From: Syntrophobacteria bacterium
GTDB lineage: Bacteria > Desulfobacterota > Syntrophobacteria > JARFUL01
NCBI GenBank assembly: GCA_029289015.1
Contig: JARFUL010000232.1
Span: 1-5,467, forward strand
Direction: 5' to 3'
DNA: 5,467 bases
The position numbers and the translations under genes were made by a program. Below are positions 5,055 to 5,467 of the stretch, in pieces (positions within the stretch are counted from its first letter, which is position 1; each line of letters starts with the position of its first letter). Under the pieces are notes generated by a model that did no database searches, was not told where the DNA came from, and saw only the letters and a program-made list of their open reading frames with translations.

Positions 5055-5467
5055 GGGGCATAGTCGCCTGGTTCGCGGAGAACTACGTCGCGGCCAACCT
5101 GCTGATGGCCTTTCTTCTCCTCGCGGGCTTTGTTACCGGCATGACCATGAAGCTGGAGGTCTTTCCCGAGACCTCCCTCGACATGATCACCATCACCATG
5201 GAATACCCCGGCGCGTCGCCCGCGGAGGTGGAGGAGGCCATTGTCCGCCGCATCGAGGAGAAGATCGCGGGGCTGGCAGGCATAAAGCGGATCGATTCCC
5301 TGGCCAACGAGGGGGTCGGCACCGTGACCATCGAGGTCATGCAGGACTGGGACTTGAAGGAGCTCCTCGATGAGGTGAAGGCCGAGGTGGACCGCATCAC
5401 CACCTTCCCGGAGGAGGCGGAGCAGCCGGTGGTCCGGGAGGTCACCCGGAGGAGAGAGGTGATCAGC
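5051..5467 (+). CDS. RND-family efflux permease subunit, N-terminal 139 residues (3' end outside window)
   Basis: This is the start of the proton-driven inner-membrane pump (AcrB superfamily). The visible 139 codons hold the first transmembrane helix (about 12-30), which follows the start segment WFAENYVAANLLM. The first part of the porter domain follows with EVFPETSLD (36-44), YPGASPAEVEE (52-62) and IKRIDSLANEGVGTVTIEV (78-96), all typical of the family. The pattern resembles a clade of AcrB relatives common in Desulfobacterota and gamma-proteobacteria rather than metal-exporting CusA; this is by-eye. Full-length members have about 1,000 or more residues, so most of the gene lies to the right. 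A G-rich Shine-Dalgarno-like stretch (5038-5043) lies in the adaptor gene, and the ATGA overlap suggests coupled translation. The frame is open to the window end with no defect. Confidence 0.95.
   Translation, partial: MRGIVAWFAENYVAANLLMAFLLLAGFVTGMTMKLEVFPETSLDMITITMEYPGASPAEVEEAIVRRIEEKIAGLAGIKRIDSLANEGVGTVTIEVMQDWDLKELLDEVKAEVDRITTFPEEAEQPVVREVTRRREVIS

Overview
The window looks like a GC-rich Gram-negative chromosome. It has two lipoproteins with lipobox signal peptides, an outer-membrane efflux channel, and a periplasmic adaptor paired with an RND pump. AGG is used often for Arg, ATA appears for Ile, and the tRNA-Thr encodes CCA and carries U73. These traits remind me of Desulfobacterota (former Deltaproteobacteria). 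That placement is an inference from style and was not checked against a database.

Left part (1-493). The first ~126 bases are AT-rich (44 of 120 are G/C, about 37%) and hold an open frame running in from the left edge that ends in tandem TAG stops. A 9-bp direct repeat follows. On the minus strand come a tRNA-Thr(CGU) with its own promoter and a rho-independent terminator. The change in composition beside the tRNA 3' end may mark the edge of an integrated element, but no integrase or att pair is visible here.

Middle (494-1669). A minus-strand gene encodes an M48-family lipoprotein metalloprotease of the LoiP/YggG type. A 336-bp divergent intergenic region follows. It holds a weak candidate promoter for the protease and a strong promoter for the rightward operon. 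The strong promoter is overlaid by a 27-bp near-palindrome that is a very good candidate operator for the adjacent TetR protein.

Right part (1670-5467). A tightly packed rightward operon encodes a TetR/CecR-like repressor, a NodT-family outer-membrane factor lipoprotein, an RND membrane-fusion (adaptor) protein and the N-terminus of an RND inner-membrane permease cut by the window end. Overlaps of GTGA (repressor/channel) and ATGA (adaptor/permease) suggest translational coupling. Only the channel/adaptor junction is loose (83 bp) and it carries two stem-loops. Together the genes specify a complete tripartite efflux pump: permease in the inner membrane, adaptor across the periplasm, channel in the outer membrane. 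The repressor most likely controls its own operon and probably releases DNA on binding a pump substrate. The substrate cannot be read from the sequence.

I see no clearly undescribed system. The best items for a second look are the operator/promoter overlay, the possible island edge by the tRNA, the U50:C64 mismatch in the tRNA T-stem, and the hairpin pair inside the efflux operon.
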